This document shows, piece after piece, positions 1 through 6,228 of a stretch of DNA of 9,664 nt. Source of the DNA: an uncultured Methylococcaceae bacterium (GTDB lineage: Bacteria; Pseudomonadota; Gammaproteobacteria; Methylococcales; Methylomonadaceae); assembly GCA_913009515.1 (NCBI GenBank), contig CAJVYO010000046.1, forward strand, positions 1 to 9,664. The letters run 5' to 3'. The notes beneath the pieces were generated by a model. It did no database searches. It was not told where the DNA came from and was given only the letters and a program-made list of their open reading frames with translations. A program made the translations under genes and the position numbers. Numbering within the stretch: the stretch's first letter is position 1; every line of letters begins with the position of its first letter.

Positions 1-120
1 AGGTATATATTAGCATCATGTAACTACTTATTTATACTAGACTTTTTTTATTATTTATATGGCATTAATCTTGCTTTTATTTTTGTAAAGAGCTTCAATG
101 GCAAATCATTATATAACTTT
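1..120. other. AT-rich leader before the first kinase gene
   Basis: This stretch is very AT-rich and holds no recognisable gene, RNA or clear promoter. The reading frame of the downstream kinase has no stop codon from base 1 up to its first ATG at 121. It also contains no in-frame ATG, GTG or TTG, so a longer N-terminus beginning outside the window cannot be ruled out. The would-be upstream peptide is hydrophobic and aromatic-rich and matches nothing I recognise. No Shine-Dalgarno motif stands just before 121. Confidence 0.5.
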
Positions 121-1173
121 ATGTTAAAAATTTATTATAGTATTATCACAGTAACTTTTATTTTAGGTATCATCTTTGACTTAAGCATGCCTCTTGGAGT
201 AGCTGCAGGCGTTATTTATATTATTCCTGTTTTATTGACCTTATGTATCACATCAAAAAAAAGTACCTATATTGTTGCTACTTTTGGAATATTACTCATA
301 ATTTTAGGATTTATTTACTCCCCTGCCGGCGGTGAATTATGGAAAGTTTTAGCAAATCGAGGATTAGCTATTCTTGCAATAATAAGTATTGCTTTTACTA
401 TTATTTATATCAAATACAAACAAAATCTATTAATAGAGCAAACAGAAATAGCCGTTAAATCTCAACAACAAGCGATAATTGCTGGTGAAGCCAAAGAAAG
501 CTTTCTATCATCTATGAGTCATGAATTTAATACACCTTTAAATTCTGTGGTGGGTTTTTCAGACTTATTGCTTTTAGATGAGGAGCTTAATTCAGAACAG
601 ATAGAAAGCATCCAATATATTAATCGAGGAGGGCATGATATTAAGAATTTAGTAGAAACTAGCCTGAGTTTTTTAAGTTTACAAAAACACACACTAGCTA
701 CTGATTATACGAATATTATTTTTCCTGATTTAATCATTGATAGCTTATCTAACTATAAAAAGGAAGCTTTAAAGCATCAATTATCCATTACTAATGCTGT
801 GTCTCAATTCCCAATAAAGCATATTTACTCCGATTTTTTTATTTTATCTACGGTATTAAAATCCTTTTTAAAAAATGCAATCCAGTACAACATACACCAA
901 GGTTCTATACATATTAGCTGTTTAATTATAGATAGTAACCTTATAAAATTAAGTGTTTTTAATACCGGAGAACCTCTGCCTACAGAACAAGAAGATGAGC
1001 TGTTTAAACCTTTTTCTCGTTTAGGTAAAGAAAATTCAAGTATTTCTGGAATCGGTTTAAGTCTTGCTTACGCAAAATTAATTATTAAAGAAATAGGCGG
1101 GACCATAGGCTATAATCGCCAAACGCATGGTTCAGAATTTTGGATAACCTTTCCTTATAAAAAGCACAAATAA
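121..1173 (+). CDS. Membrane sensor histidine kinase, four-TM input domain
   Basis: 350-residue inner-membrane sensor kinase. Four hydrophobic segments lie at about residues 4-22, 27-43, 49-66 and 78-98. The stretch containing SPAGGELWKVLANR resembles a four-helix input module I have seen at the N-terminus of other bacterial sensor kinases. A short helical linker leads to a HisKA domain with phospho-acceptor His134 in SHEFNTPLN. The HATPase_c domain follows, with N-box Asn252 (FLKNAIQYN), F-box FKPF at 295-298 and G2 box GIGLS at 310-314. The G1 box reads NTGEP (281-285) where DxGxG is usual, a substitution also found in working kinases. There is no periplasmic domain, so the signal is probably sensed in the membrane or cytoplasm. 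No response regulator is adjacent; the next gene is convergent. Its GC is clearly lower than that of the genes to the right. ATG 121 is the first in-frame start. The kinase assignment is firm; the signal is unknown. Confidence 0.9.
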   Translation: MLKIYYSIITVTFILGIIFDLSMPLGVAAGVIYIIPVLLTLCITSKKSTYIVATFGILLIILGFIYSPAGGELWKVLANRGLAILAIISIAFTIIYIKYKQNLLIEQTEIAVKSQQQAIIAGEAKESFLSSMSHEFNTPLNSVVGFSDLLLLDEELNSEQIESIQYINRGGHDIKNLVETSLSFLSLQKHTLATDYTNIIFPDLIIDSLSNYKKEALKHQLSITNAVSQFPIKHIYSDFFILSTVLKSFLKNAIQYNIHQGSIHISCLIIDSNLIKLSVFNTGEPLPTEQEDELFKPFSRLGKENSSISGIGLSLAYAKLIIKEIGGTIGYNRQTHGSEFWITFPYKKHK

Positions 1174-1188
1174 TTTTATCTTGTTAAA

Positions 1189-1229
1189 GGCTAAATATCT
1201 TTGAAAATTCTTATTGTTTCAATATAGCC
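1189..1229. terminator. Possible weak bidirectional terminator hairpin
   Basis: An imperfect inverted repeat lies between two convergent genes. GGCTA (1189-1193) pairs with TAGCC (1225-1229), and TTGAAA (1201-1206) pairs with TTTCAA (1217-1222) around a 10-nt loop; the two stems are separated by unpaired bases on the left arm. The position suits a shared terminator, but there is no long T-run on either side, so its efficiency is doubtful. Confidence 0.3.
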
Positions 1230-1238
1230 ATTAGCCAT
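1225..1238. repeat. Perfect tandem 7-bp repeat (TAGCCAT x2)
   Basis: TAGCCAT occurs twice in direct succession, immediately beyond the stop codon of the ParA-like gene. The first copy supplies the right arm of the putative hairpin. It may be a small slippage duplication with no function. Confidence 0.5.
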
Positions 1239-1988
1239 TCAAGCATTCATCGCTAACCACACTTCATTCCATAAATTACGATACGCATCAATAGACCGCC
1301 CTCTTCCCATATAAGCACCTAATGGCTGGCGTTCCCAACCCATACGCTCGACATCACTGGCGTAAGGAATCACACTCTTTAAAGTATCCGGATAAATATC
1401 AGTAATATCACGCATAATCTCATTGTGCATTTTTTTGCGTCTATCCACCATTGAAAAAAACGGCAATAATGTTAAATGATTTAATTTATTATCTTTTAAA
1501 TATTTTTTTAACTGCTCTAAAGTACGCAATGATAATGTTGTTGGAATCATAGGGGACAGTAACATATCTGAAGCTTCAAAAATCGCTTCTGATAATAATG
1601 AAATATTCGGTGGGCAATCTAAAATAATTAAGTCATATTCTTTTTTTAACGGGGCTAATAATTTCTTCAAGCGTTGTGTGGGCTTTTTATGTCCGTCCAA
1701 CGCTAAATCCAAATTGCGGAATGAGAAATCCGCCGGTAATAAATCTAAGTTTTCATAATCTGTGGCTTTAATTAGCCCATCTAATGCCCTTGTTCCTGAA
1801 ATAAAGGCCTTACTGCCGCCTTTTACTTTAGGCTTAATTCTAAAATAATAACTGGTTGCACCCTGTGGATCTAAATCCCACACCAAGACTTTAAAGTGAT
1901 TTTTTTGAGAGGCAATATGGGCTAAATTTACCGCTGTTGCGGTTTTACCTACGCCACCTTTAATATTATAACTGGCAATAATAGTCAT
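1239..1988 (-). CDS. ParA/MinD-family ATPase, orphan (non-chromosomal) type
   Basis: 249-residue P-loop ATPase of the ParA/Soj family. The deviant Walker A motif KGGVGKT spans residues 10-16 with the signature Lys10. Switch I is DLDPQG (38-43), Walker B is LIILDCPP (120-127) with Asp124, and the family motif SMVDRRKKMHNEI lies at about 179-191. These proteins dimerise on ATP, bind nucleoid DNA non-specifically and move or space a cargo whose partner stimulates ATP hydrolysis. There is no ParB gene and no N-terminal helix-turn-helix, so this is unlikely to be a chromosome or plasmid partition gene. It is the second gene of a two-gene operon: its ATG overlaps the TGA of the CHAD gene (ATGA), implying translational coupling and a shared function. 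The likely cargo is whatever the CHAD protein binds, possibly polyphosphate granules (inference). The family call is firm; the cargo is not. Confidence 0.92.
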   Translation of the reverse strand: MTIIASYNIKGGVGKTATAVNLAHIASQKNHFKVLVWDLDPQGATSYYFRIKPKVKGGSKAFISGTRALDGLIKATDYENLDLLPADFSFRNLDLALDGHKKPTQRLKKLLAPLKKEYDLIILDCPPNISLLSEAIFEASDMLLSPMIPTTLSLRTLEQLKKYLKDNKLNHLTLLPFFSMVDRRKKMHNEIMRDITDIYPDTLKSVIPYASDVERMGWERQPLGAYMGRGRSIDAYRNLWNEVWLAMNA

Positions 1989-3529
1989 GATTTCACCTTC
2001 TGTGCAGGGGCAAATAATAATTGAAATTGGGCTTGATGTTCAATTTTTTGAAAAAGATTAAATCGATCCGCAAATTTCTCTCGTGCAAGACCACGCTGAT
2101 GTTCCAAATGCGTGACTAATTTTTCCATTGCCAATAAGGTATTTTCTGTCGCCTGATTATCTTTCAGTTCCTTTTTAAACTGCTTTAAGCTTATTTCTTG
2201 AATTTCATAATCTTGAAAATCACCTAAAACCTTTTGTAATTGCTTTAGACTCTTAATTAATAACTTAATATCTGATGGCGTATACAAGGATGCAAAAAAT
2301 TCCATCAAATAACGTAACTTTTTAGCCGTCTTGCGTAAATCATGCAAGGCTTCAGCCGGTGAATCATGATTAATCGCAGCCCCTTCACTTAAAACACGCT
2401 TAAGCATTTTCCAAATACGCTTATCAGCTAATTCTTTAACCGTTAAGCCCCCCATATCTGTTTTAATGGCTTTTCTTACACTACTATTTAAATATTTTTG
2501 CCAATTTGCTAATGAATCCTGATAATAATCACTCGTCAAATGCTCAACCAAACTATCCTGAGCGATAATTTGTTTCTGTTTTAACAAGGTATAAAAAGGC
2601 TCTAAATCAGCCTGCATTTCCGCTGGCAATATTAATTTATAATCCTGATAAGATAATAAATACACATCTAAATCACGGGTGGTACTGGTAATTTGTCCCA
2701 ACCACGCAAAAAACTCAGCATATTGAGCTAATTCATTATCAGGCAACACATTTTTCAACTGATTTAAACCTGCTCGTGTGCGGCGTACTGCAACGCGAAA
2801 ATCATGTAAAAATTCAGTATCAATATCTTCAATCACCCCGGATTCATTTTTATTAATCACCTTTAATAAATAAAGATAAATATGCAAACAGGCTTCATTA
2901 GCAGGTGTGTCAGGGGTTAATTTTAATTGAAATTTTGAGCTATAACTTTGTGGTGCCTGATTCATACTCTTTAAAGCATCGTCTAAAGCGGTACTTTTTG
3001 CTGGTTTAAAATGCCATTGGGCTTGTAAGACACTCAACATTTTTTCAGCGGCTTTATCGTAACCTTTTAAAGGCAATACCCGCACATAATGATTTAAATC
3101 GTCATACGCATCAAGTTGTAAACGTAATACTATTTTTTGATCTTTATTGAGAATATTCAGCCGATAAACAGTCAATGGTAAATGACACAACGGTATTATT
3201 GCCCGCATAGCCAATGATGATACCAGTAATTTTTTAATCCGCCCTTCTGCACATTGCCCTACAAATCTGGGCATATCCTCAACCATTTCAGTGGCAATCA
3301 TATGACCCAGTTTACGATCAATCAAACACATATTAGACTGTTTTTGTGAGTGATTAAATTCACAAATCATATTATGCGTATATAATAGCGAATCGAAACT
3401 ATCATAGAATGTTTTACACATATATTCCTGAGCCACTATTTCCAAGGTCACTATTTTTGCTAATTTTTTTAAAAATTTCTTCGCTGTTAAATTATCGGGA
3501 CATTTAAAATATAAACTACCTGCACTCAT
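1985..3529 (-). CDS. CHAD-domain protein with degenerate CYTH-like N-terminus
   Basis: 514-residue cytoplasmic protein. The C-terminal part (about 205-505) is a CHAD domain, an alpha-helical fold with internal duplication and many basic residues. Its two signature helices are visible: HDFRVAVRRTR (242-252) and HDLRKTAKKLRY (396-407). TRDLDVY (284-290) matches another conserved CHAD block. CHAD domains bind inorganic polyphosphate through these basic helices and can localise to polyphosphate granules. Residues 1-175 look like a decayed CYTH (triphosphate tunnel) domain: TFYDSFDSLLY, AMRAIIPL and NKDQKIVLRLQLD fall where CYTH-CHAD proteins have similar strands. The N-terminal ExExK catalytic motif is not evident, so triphosphatase activity is doubtful. 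The start at 3529 is preceded by AAAGGG as ribosome binding site. It is the first gene of the operon with the ParA-like ATPase, and may act as the adaptor between that ATPase and polyphosphate (inference). Confidence 0.88.
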   Translation of the reverse strand: MSAGSLYFKCPDNLTAKKFLKKLAKIVTLEIVAQEYMCKTFYDSFDSLLYTHNMICEFNHSQKQSNMCLIDRKLGHMIATEMVEDMPRFVGQCAEGRIKKLLVSSLAMRAIIPLCHLPLTVYRLNILNKDQKIVLRLQLDAYDDLNHYVRVLPLKGYDKAAEKMLSVLQAQWHFKPAKSTALDDALKSMNQAPQSYSSKFQLKLTPDTPANEACLHIYLYLLKVINKNESGVIEDIDTEFLHDFRVAVRRTRAGLNQLKNVLPDNELAQYAEFFAWLGQITSTTRDLDVYLLSYQDYKLILPAEMQADLEPFYTLLKQKQIIAQDSLVEHLTSDYYQDSLANWQKYLNSSVRKAIKTDMGGLTVKELADKRIWKMLKRVLSEGAAINHDSPAEALHDLRKTAKKLRYLMEFFASLYTPSDIKLLIKSLKQLQKVLGDFQDYEIQEISLKQFKKELKDNQATENTLLAMEKLVTHLEHQRGLAREKFADRFNLFQKIEHQAQFQLLFAPAQKVKS

Positions 3530-3683
3530 TACCCTTTAACCTCATCTGTTTTTAAAATAGAATATACCAAGCATCATACCAGTTTAGTTGTGTAGAATTA
3601 TGACAAGCCATAACTTTTAAAAAACCCCAACGGTTCAACCCGAAAAAATATGTTAAGCCCCTTAAATATAAGCTATTATCTCT
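3530..3683. promoter_or_regulatory. Divergent intergenic promoter region
   Basis: This 154-bp AT-rich gap separates the leftward CHAD operon from the rightward siroheme decarboxylase operon, so it must carry promoters for both unless transcription enters from elsewhere. No convincing sigma70 pair was found for the rightward operon. TATAAG at 3667-3672 would start the transcript only about 5 nt before the ATG. An inverted repeat with arms TTAAG and CTTAA (3653-3657 and 3661-3665) could be an operator but may be chance. No TTGAT-N4-ATCAA FNR/Dnr box is present. Confidence 0.5.
3561..3569 (-). promoter_or_regulatory. Candidate extended -10 for the CHAD-ParA operon
   Basis: On the minus strand this reads TGGTATATT, one mismatch from the extended -10 consensus TGnTATAAT. 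It would place the transcript start near 3553 and give a leader of roughly 24 nt before the ATG at 3529. No good -35 element is seen about 17 bp upstream, which is tolerated by extended -10 promoters. Assigned by eye only. Confidence 0.35.
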
Positions 3684-4148
3684 ATGCTACTCACTGCCTT
3701 ACAAAAAAACCTGCTCAATAACTATCAACAAGACTTTCCTTTATCACCCCGACCTTATTTAGAGATTGCGACGACATTAGGCATTACAGAAGATGAAGTT
3801 TTAGCCCTCTTCAAAGATTTATCAACACAAGGCTTTATTAGTCGCATAGGCTTAGTCATTCAACCGAATACCATTGGTGTGAGTACCTTAGTGGCAATGA
3901 AAATCCCCGCGCCACAACTGCATAAAGTCGCTAACATCATCAATCAGTTTTCAGAAGTTAATCATAATTATCAGCGGGAACATGAATTTAATCTTTGGTT
4001 TGTTTTAATCGCCAACGACCCACCGCATTTAAATCAAGTCTTAATCAGCATAGAAAAACAAACGGGCTTTAAACCCCTTAATCTGCCTTTATTAGATGAT
4101 TATTTTATTAACTTAGGCTTCCAAATGGCATTAGATGATAAATCCTGA
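3684..4148 (+). CDS. Siroheme decarboxylase subunit, NirD/NirL/NirG (AhbA) type
   Basis: 154-residue Lrp/AsnC-fold protein that matches siroheme decarboxylase subunits rather than a transcription regulator. These enzymes decarboxylate siroheme to didecarboxysiroheme in heme d1 biosynthesis, or in the alternative heme pathway. Visible hallmarks: LNNYQQDFPLSPRPY (11-25), a winged-helix region (about 24-58) ending in SRIGLVIQPNTIGVSTL, the signature NHNYQREHEFNLWFV (93-107), and the C-terminal LPLLDDYFINLGF. The start is fixed by an in-frame TAA at 3669-3671 and the good fit of the N-terminus; no Shine-Dalgarno sequence is seen. The downstream partner overlaps by 14 bp, so the two are co-translated and probably form a heteromer. 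Which of D, L or G it corresponds to cannot be decided by eye. The other heme d1 genes (nirS, nirF, nirJ, nirE) are not in the window. Automatic annotation often mislabels this family as AsnC regulators. Confidence 0.87.
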   Translation: MLLTALQKNLLNNYQQDFPLSPRPYLEIATTLGITEDEVLALFKDLSTQGFISRIGLVIQPNTIGVSTLVAMKIPAPQLHKVANIINQFSEVNHNYQREHEFNLWFVLIANDPPHLNQVLISIEKQTGFKPLNLPLLDDYFINLGFQMALDDKS

Positions 4149-4632
4149 AGACTTAGAATTAATTATTGCCCTGCAACATGGCTTACCGTTAGTATCACGC
4201 CCTTATGCCGAGCTGGGTAAATCTTTGGGACTATCAGAGCAAGACGTTATTCAACGCCTACAATATTTAAAACAGCAAGGATTAATTAAACGTTTAGGGG
4301 TTATTGTTAAGCATAAAAAACTCGGTTATGCGGCTAATGCCATGGTGGTGTTTGATATTCCTGATCAACAGGTTGCTCAAATGGGTCAACGTATCAGTCA
4401 ATTTGAATTTATCAATTTATGTTATCGCCGTCCGCGCCACGATAAACTCTGGTCATATAATCTTTTCTGTATGATTCATGGTAAAAATCGTGATATGGTC
4501 TTAAAACAATTACAAACCTTAATTGAACAATGTGCGTTAAGCTCTTACCAATATGATATTTTATTTAGTCAACATTGTTTTAAACAACGGGGTGCATTGT
4601 ATGGCACTCAAAAAAATTCATCACTAAAATAA
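4135..4632 (+). CDS. Siroheme decarboxylase subunit, NirH (AhbB) type
   Basis: 165-residue partner of the preceding gene, also with an Lrp/AsnC fold. It shows the second-subunit pattern: GLPLVSRPYAELG (16-28), a winged helix up to RLGVIVKH, GYAANAMVVFDIPD (64-77), CYRRPR (96-101), WSYNLFCMIHG (106-116) and a C-terminal LFSQHCFKQRGALY (143-156). This combination resembles NirH or AhbB, which work with the NirD/L/G-like chain to decarboxylate siroheme in the cytoplasm. Its ATG lies inside the last codons of the upstream gene (14-bp overlap), and the N-terminus fits the family from this start. The next gene begins 4 bp after its stop. Two separate genes, rather than four or a fused NirDL, suggest a minimal two-chain enzyme. 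NirH versus AhbB is not resolved. Confidence 0.87.
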   Translation: MINPEDLELIIALQHGLPLVSRPYAELGKSLGLSEQDVIQRLQYLKQQGLIKRLGVIVKHKKLGYAANAMVVFDIPDQQVAQMGQRISQFEFINLCYRRPRHDKLWSYNLFCMIHGKNRDMVLKQLQTLIEQCALSSYQYDILFSQHCFKQRGALYGTQKNSSLK

Positions 4633-4636
4633 GTCT

Positions 4637-5203
4637 ATGAAAAACATTAATCGTACCATGCTGGTAAAACTACATATGATGGTTGCCGCTTTTATTTTAC
4701 CGGTTGCACTGATGTTTTTTATAACCGGTAGCTTATACACCTTTGGTATTAAAGGGCATTACAACAGCCAAAGCTATGAAATACCGCTGACAACCCCTAT
4801 CGAAAACAATAAAACTAAACTCACAAAAATAGTCATCGACGAGCTATTAAAGCGTGATATTGCTATGCCATCAGGTGCAATCAAACTTAAAAAAATAAAC
4901 ACTGAATTTTATTTAGAATGGACTGGTTCACAACGCGATATCAGCTTAACGCCAACCACTAATAATTTAATCGCCACCTTAAAAATAAAAGAAACCACCG
5001 TTCACCGCTTCTTTGTACAGCTACATAAAGCCAAAGGCGGCTTCGCTTTTAAACTCTATGCGGGCTTGTTATCATTTGGCTTACTATTTTTATTTATATC
5101 GGGCTTAAGCTTAGCGTGGCAATTGAAAAAATATCGTGTGTTACTACAACGCTCTATTGTGAGTGGTCTCGCATTATTTATTATCGTTATTAACGTAAGC
5201 TAA
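4637..5203 (+). CDS. Small PepSY-type inner-membrane protein
   Basis: 188-residue membrane protein resembling a minimal PepSY-associated TM protein. Hydrophobic helices lie at about 14-33, 141-161 and 168-187, with a periplasmic or loop region of about 100 residues between the first two. The first helix follows KLHMMVAAFILPVA and the second is preceded by HRFFVQLHKAKGGFAFKLYAG, both typical of this family's helix borders with conserved His residues (H13, H123, H130). Larger PepSY-TM proteins act in ferric-siderophore reduction or other envelope redox roles; a single-unit version like this has no defined activity. It starts 4 bp after the siroheme decarboxylase pair and ends 14 bp before the outer-membrane gene, so it belongs to the same run. 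Histidines at helix borders would permit heme or metal binding (inference). No clear Shine-Dalgarno sequence is seen. The family assignment is moderate and the function unknown. Confidence 0.7.
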   Translation: MKNINRTMLVKLHMMVAAFILPVALMFFITGSLYTFGIKGHYNSQSYEIPLTTPIENNKTKLTKIVIDELLKRDIAMPSGAIKLKKINTEFYLEWTGSQRDISLTPTTNNLIATLKIKETTVHRFFVQLHKAKGGFAFKLYAGLLSFGLLFLFISGLSLAWQLKKYRVLLQRSIVSGLALFIIVINVS

Positions 5204-5217
5204 TTAACTAGAACATC

Positions 5218-6228
5218 ATGCTATTGATACGTCACCTTATTATCGGCTTATTATTTTTTACTTATGCTCATACCGCCTATGCTGAAGAGGCTTTATTTTT
5301 TAACAAAAATAAATGGAACGTATCAGGTTATTTAAAGCTGGAATTTGCAGCGGCTAATAATCAGCCTACCGCCATTGAAATCGATGATTTAAGCTTATTT
5401 ATCTCAGGCAATATTAATCGTTGGATTAACCCTTTTATTGAGGCAGAACTATATCAAATCCCCCTATGGCAAAGCGGTGAAGGTTTACAATTTGATGATA
5501 TTAATTTCATCATTGAACGCTTATATAATGACAGTAAATTAACTGATGCCACTACGTTACGCTTAGGTAAATTTTTAGCCCCAGTGAGTCGCTGGAATTT
5601 ACTCCATGCTGCTCCACTGGTTTGGACTACCAGTCGTCCGCTAACCACTAAATATTCATTTGCTAACTATATTTCAGGTATTCATGTTCGCCATGAACTT
5701 GATGTTTTTTCAGGGCATGCTCTCGAATTTTACTGGCAACCTTATGAAGATTTTTATCCCAAGCCACGCTCAAAATCACGCCATTATCAAAGTGTTTATG
5801 GGGCTTCATGGATTTTACAAGATGATTTAGATCGTTATTTATCTTTTAATATCCAACACGCCAATGTTAAACACAGTAATGAATCACGCACCACCATTGG
5901 CATTAATGGCATGTTACATCATGAGTATTTTGAGCTTGAAAGCGAATTGCTCAGCACTTGGGTCAATAATCAGCCTAATAATATTAACGCTCAAGACTGG
6001 GGCGGCTATTTACAGCTCAGTGTGCCCATTCCATTCGACCTCAATATTATTAGCCGTTATGAGCATTTTGAATTTTCACATCAATCTCAGGCCGTTGATA
6101 CCTTTCTGAATGGCTTAGTTTATCGACCTTATTCAAAACTCTCTTTAAAACTCGAATGGCAGCAAAGCTGGGGTTCTCTGCAAGAAAATAAAACGGGCTT
6201 ATATGCGTCAGTGGCGGTGATGTTCTAA
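5218..6228 (+). CDS. Outer-membrane beta-barrel (porin-like) protein
   Basis: 336-residue secreted protein. A signal peptide with a hydrophobic core ends in HTAYA, with predicted cleavage after Ala22. The mature part alternates polar and hydrophobic or aromatic residues in strand-sized blocks (for example WNVSGYLKLEFAA and FELESELLSTW) and ends in LYASVAVMF. The terminal Phe is the classic recognition signal for outer-membrane barrel assembly. The conserved-looking segment LRLGKFLAPVSRWNLLHAAP resembles the region in porin-type proteins that describes strands around a constriction, but I cannot assign a known porin family or a substrate. Its stop overlaps the next start by one base (TAATG). 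In context it may admit or bind the ligand read by the secreted protein and kinase encoded downstream (inference). Confidence 0.75.
   Translation: MLLIRHLIIGLLFFTYAHTAYAEEALFFNKNKWNVSGYLKLEFAAANNQPTAIEIDDLSLFISGNINRWINPFIEAELYQIPLWQSGEGLQFDDINFIIERLYNDSKLTDATTLRLGKFLAPVSRWNLLHAAPLVWTTSRPLTTKYSFANYISGIHVRHELDVFSGHALEFYWQPYEDFYPKPRSKSRHYQSVYGASWILQDDLDRYLSFNIQHANVKHSNESRTTIGINGMLHHEYFELESELLSTWVNNQPNNINAQDWGGYLQLSVPIPFDLNIISRYEHFEFSHQSQAVDTFLNGLVYRPYSKLSLKLEWQQSWGSLQENKTGLYASVAVMF

Noticed and set aside
1239..1988. A plasmid or chromosome partition locus (parA with parB/parS)
   Set aside because: No ParB gene, no parS-like repeats and no replication gene are present; the coupled partner is a CHAD protein.
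3653..3665. FNR/Dnr-type box controlling the nir-like genes
   Set aside because: The inverted repeat arms are TTAAG/CTTAA with a 3-bp spacer, not TTGAT-N4-ATCAA.
3684..4632. A pair of AsnC/Lrp transcription regulators
   Set aside because: The NHNYQREHEFNLWFV and CFKQRGALY-type signatures are those of siroheme decarboxylase subunits; the Lrp-like fold is shared but the role is enzymatic.
5454..5648. Minus-strand open frame of 64 codons inside the barrel gene
   Set aside because: It lies wholly antisense to a well-supported secreted protein, has no recognisable motif and shows no independent ribosome binding site.
5864..6109. Plus-strand open frame of 81 codons in another frame of the barrel gene
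   Set aside because: Out-of-frame shadow of the barrel gene; the hydrophobic look arises from the shifted codons.
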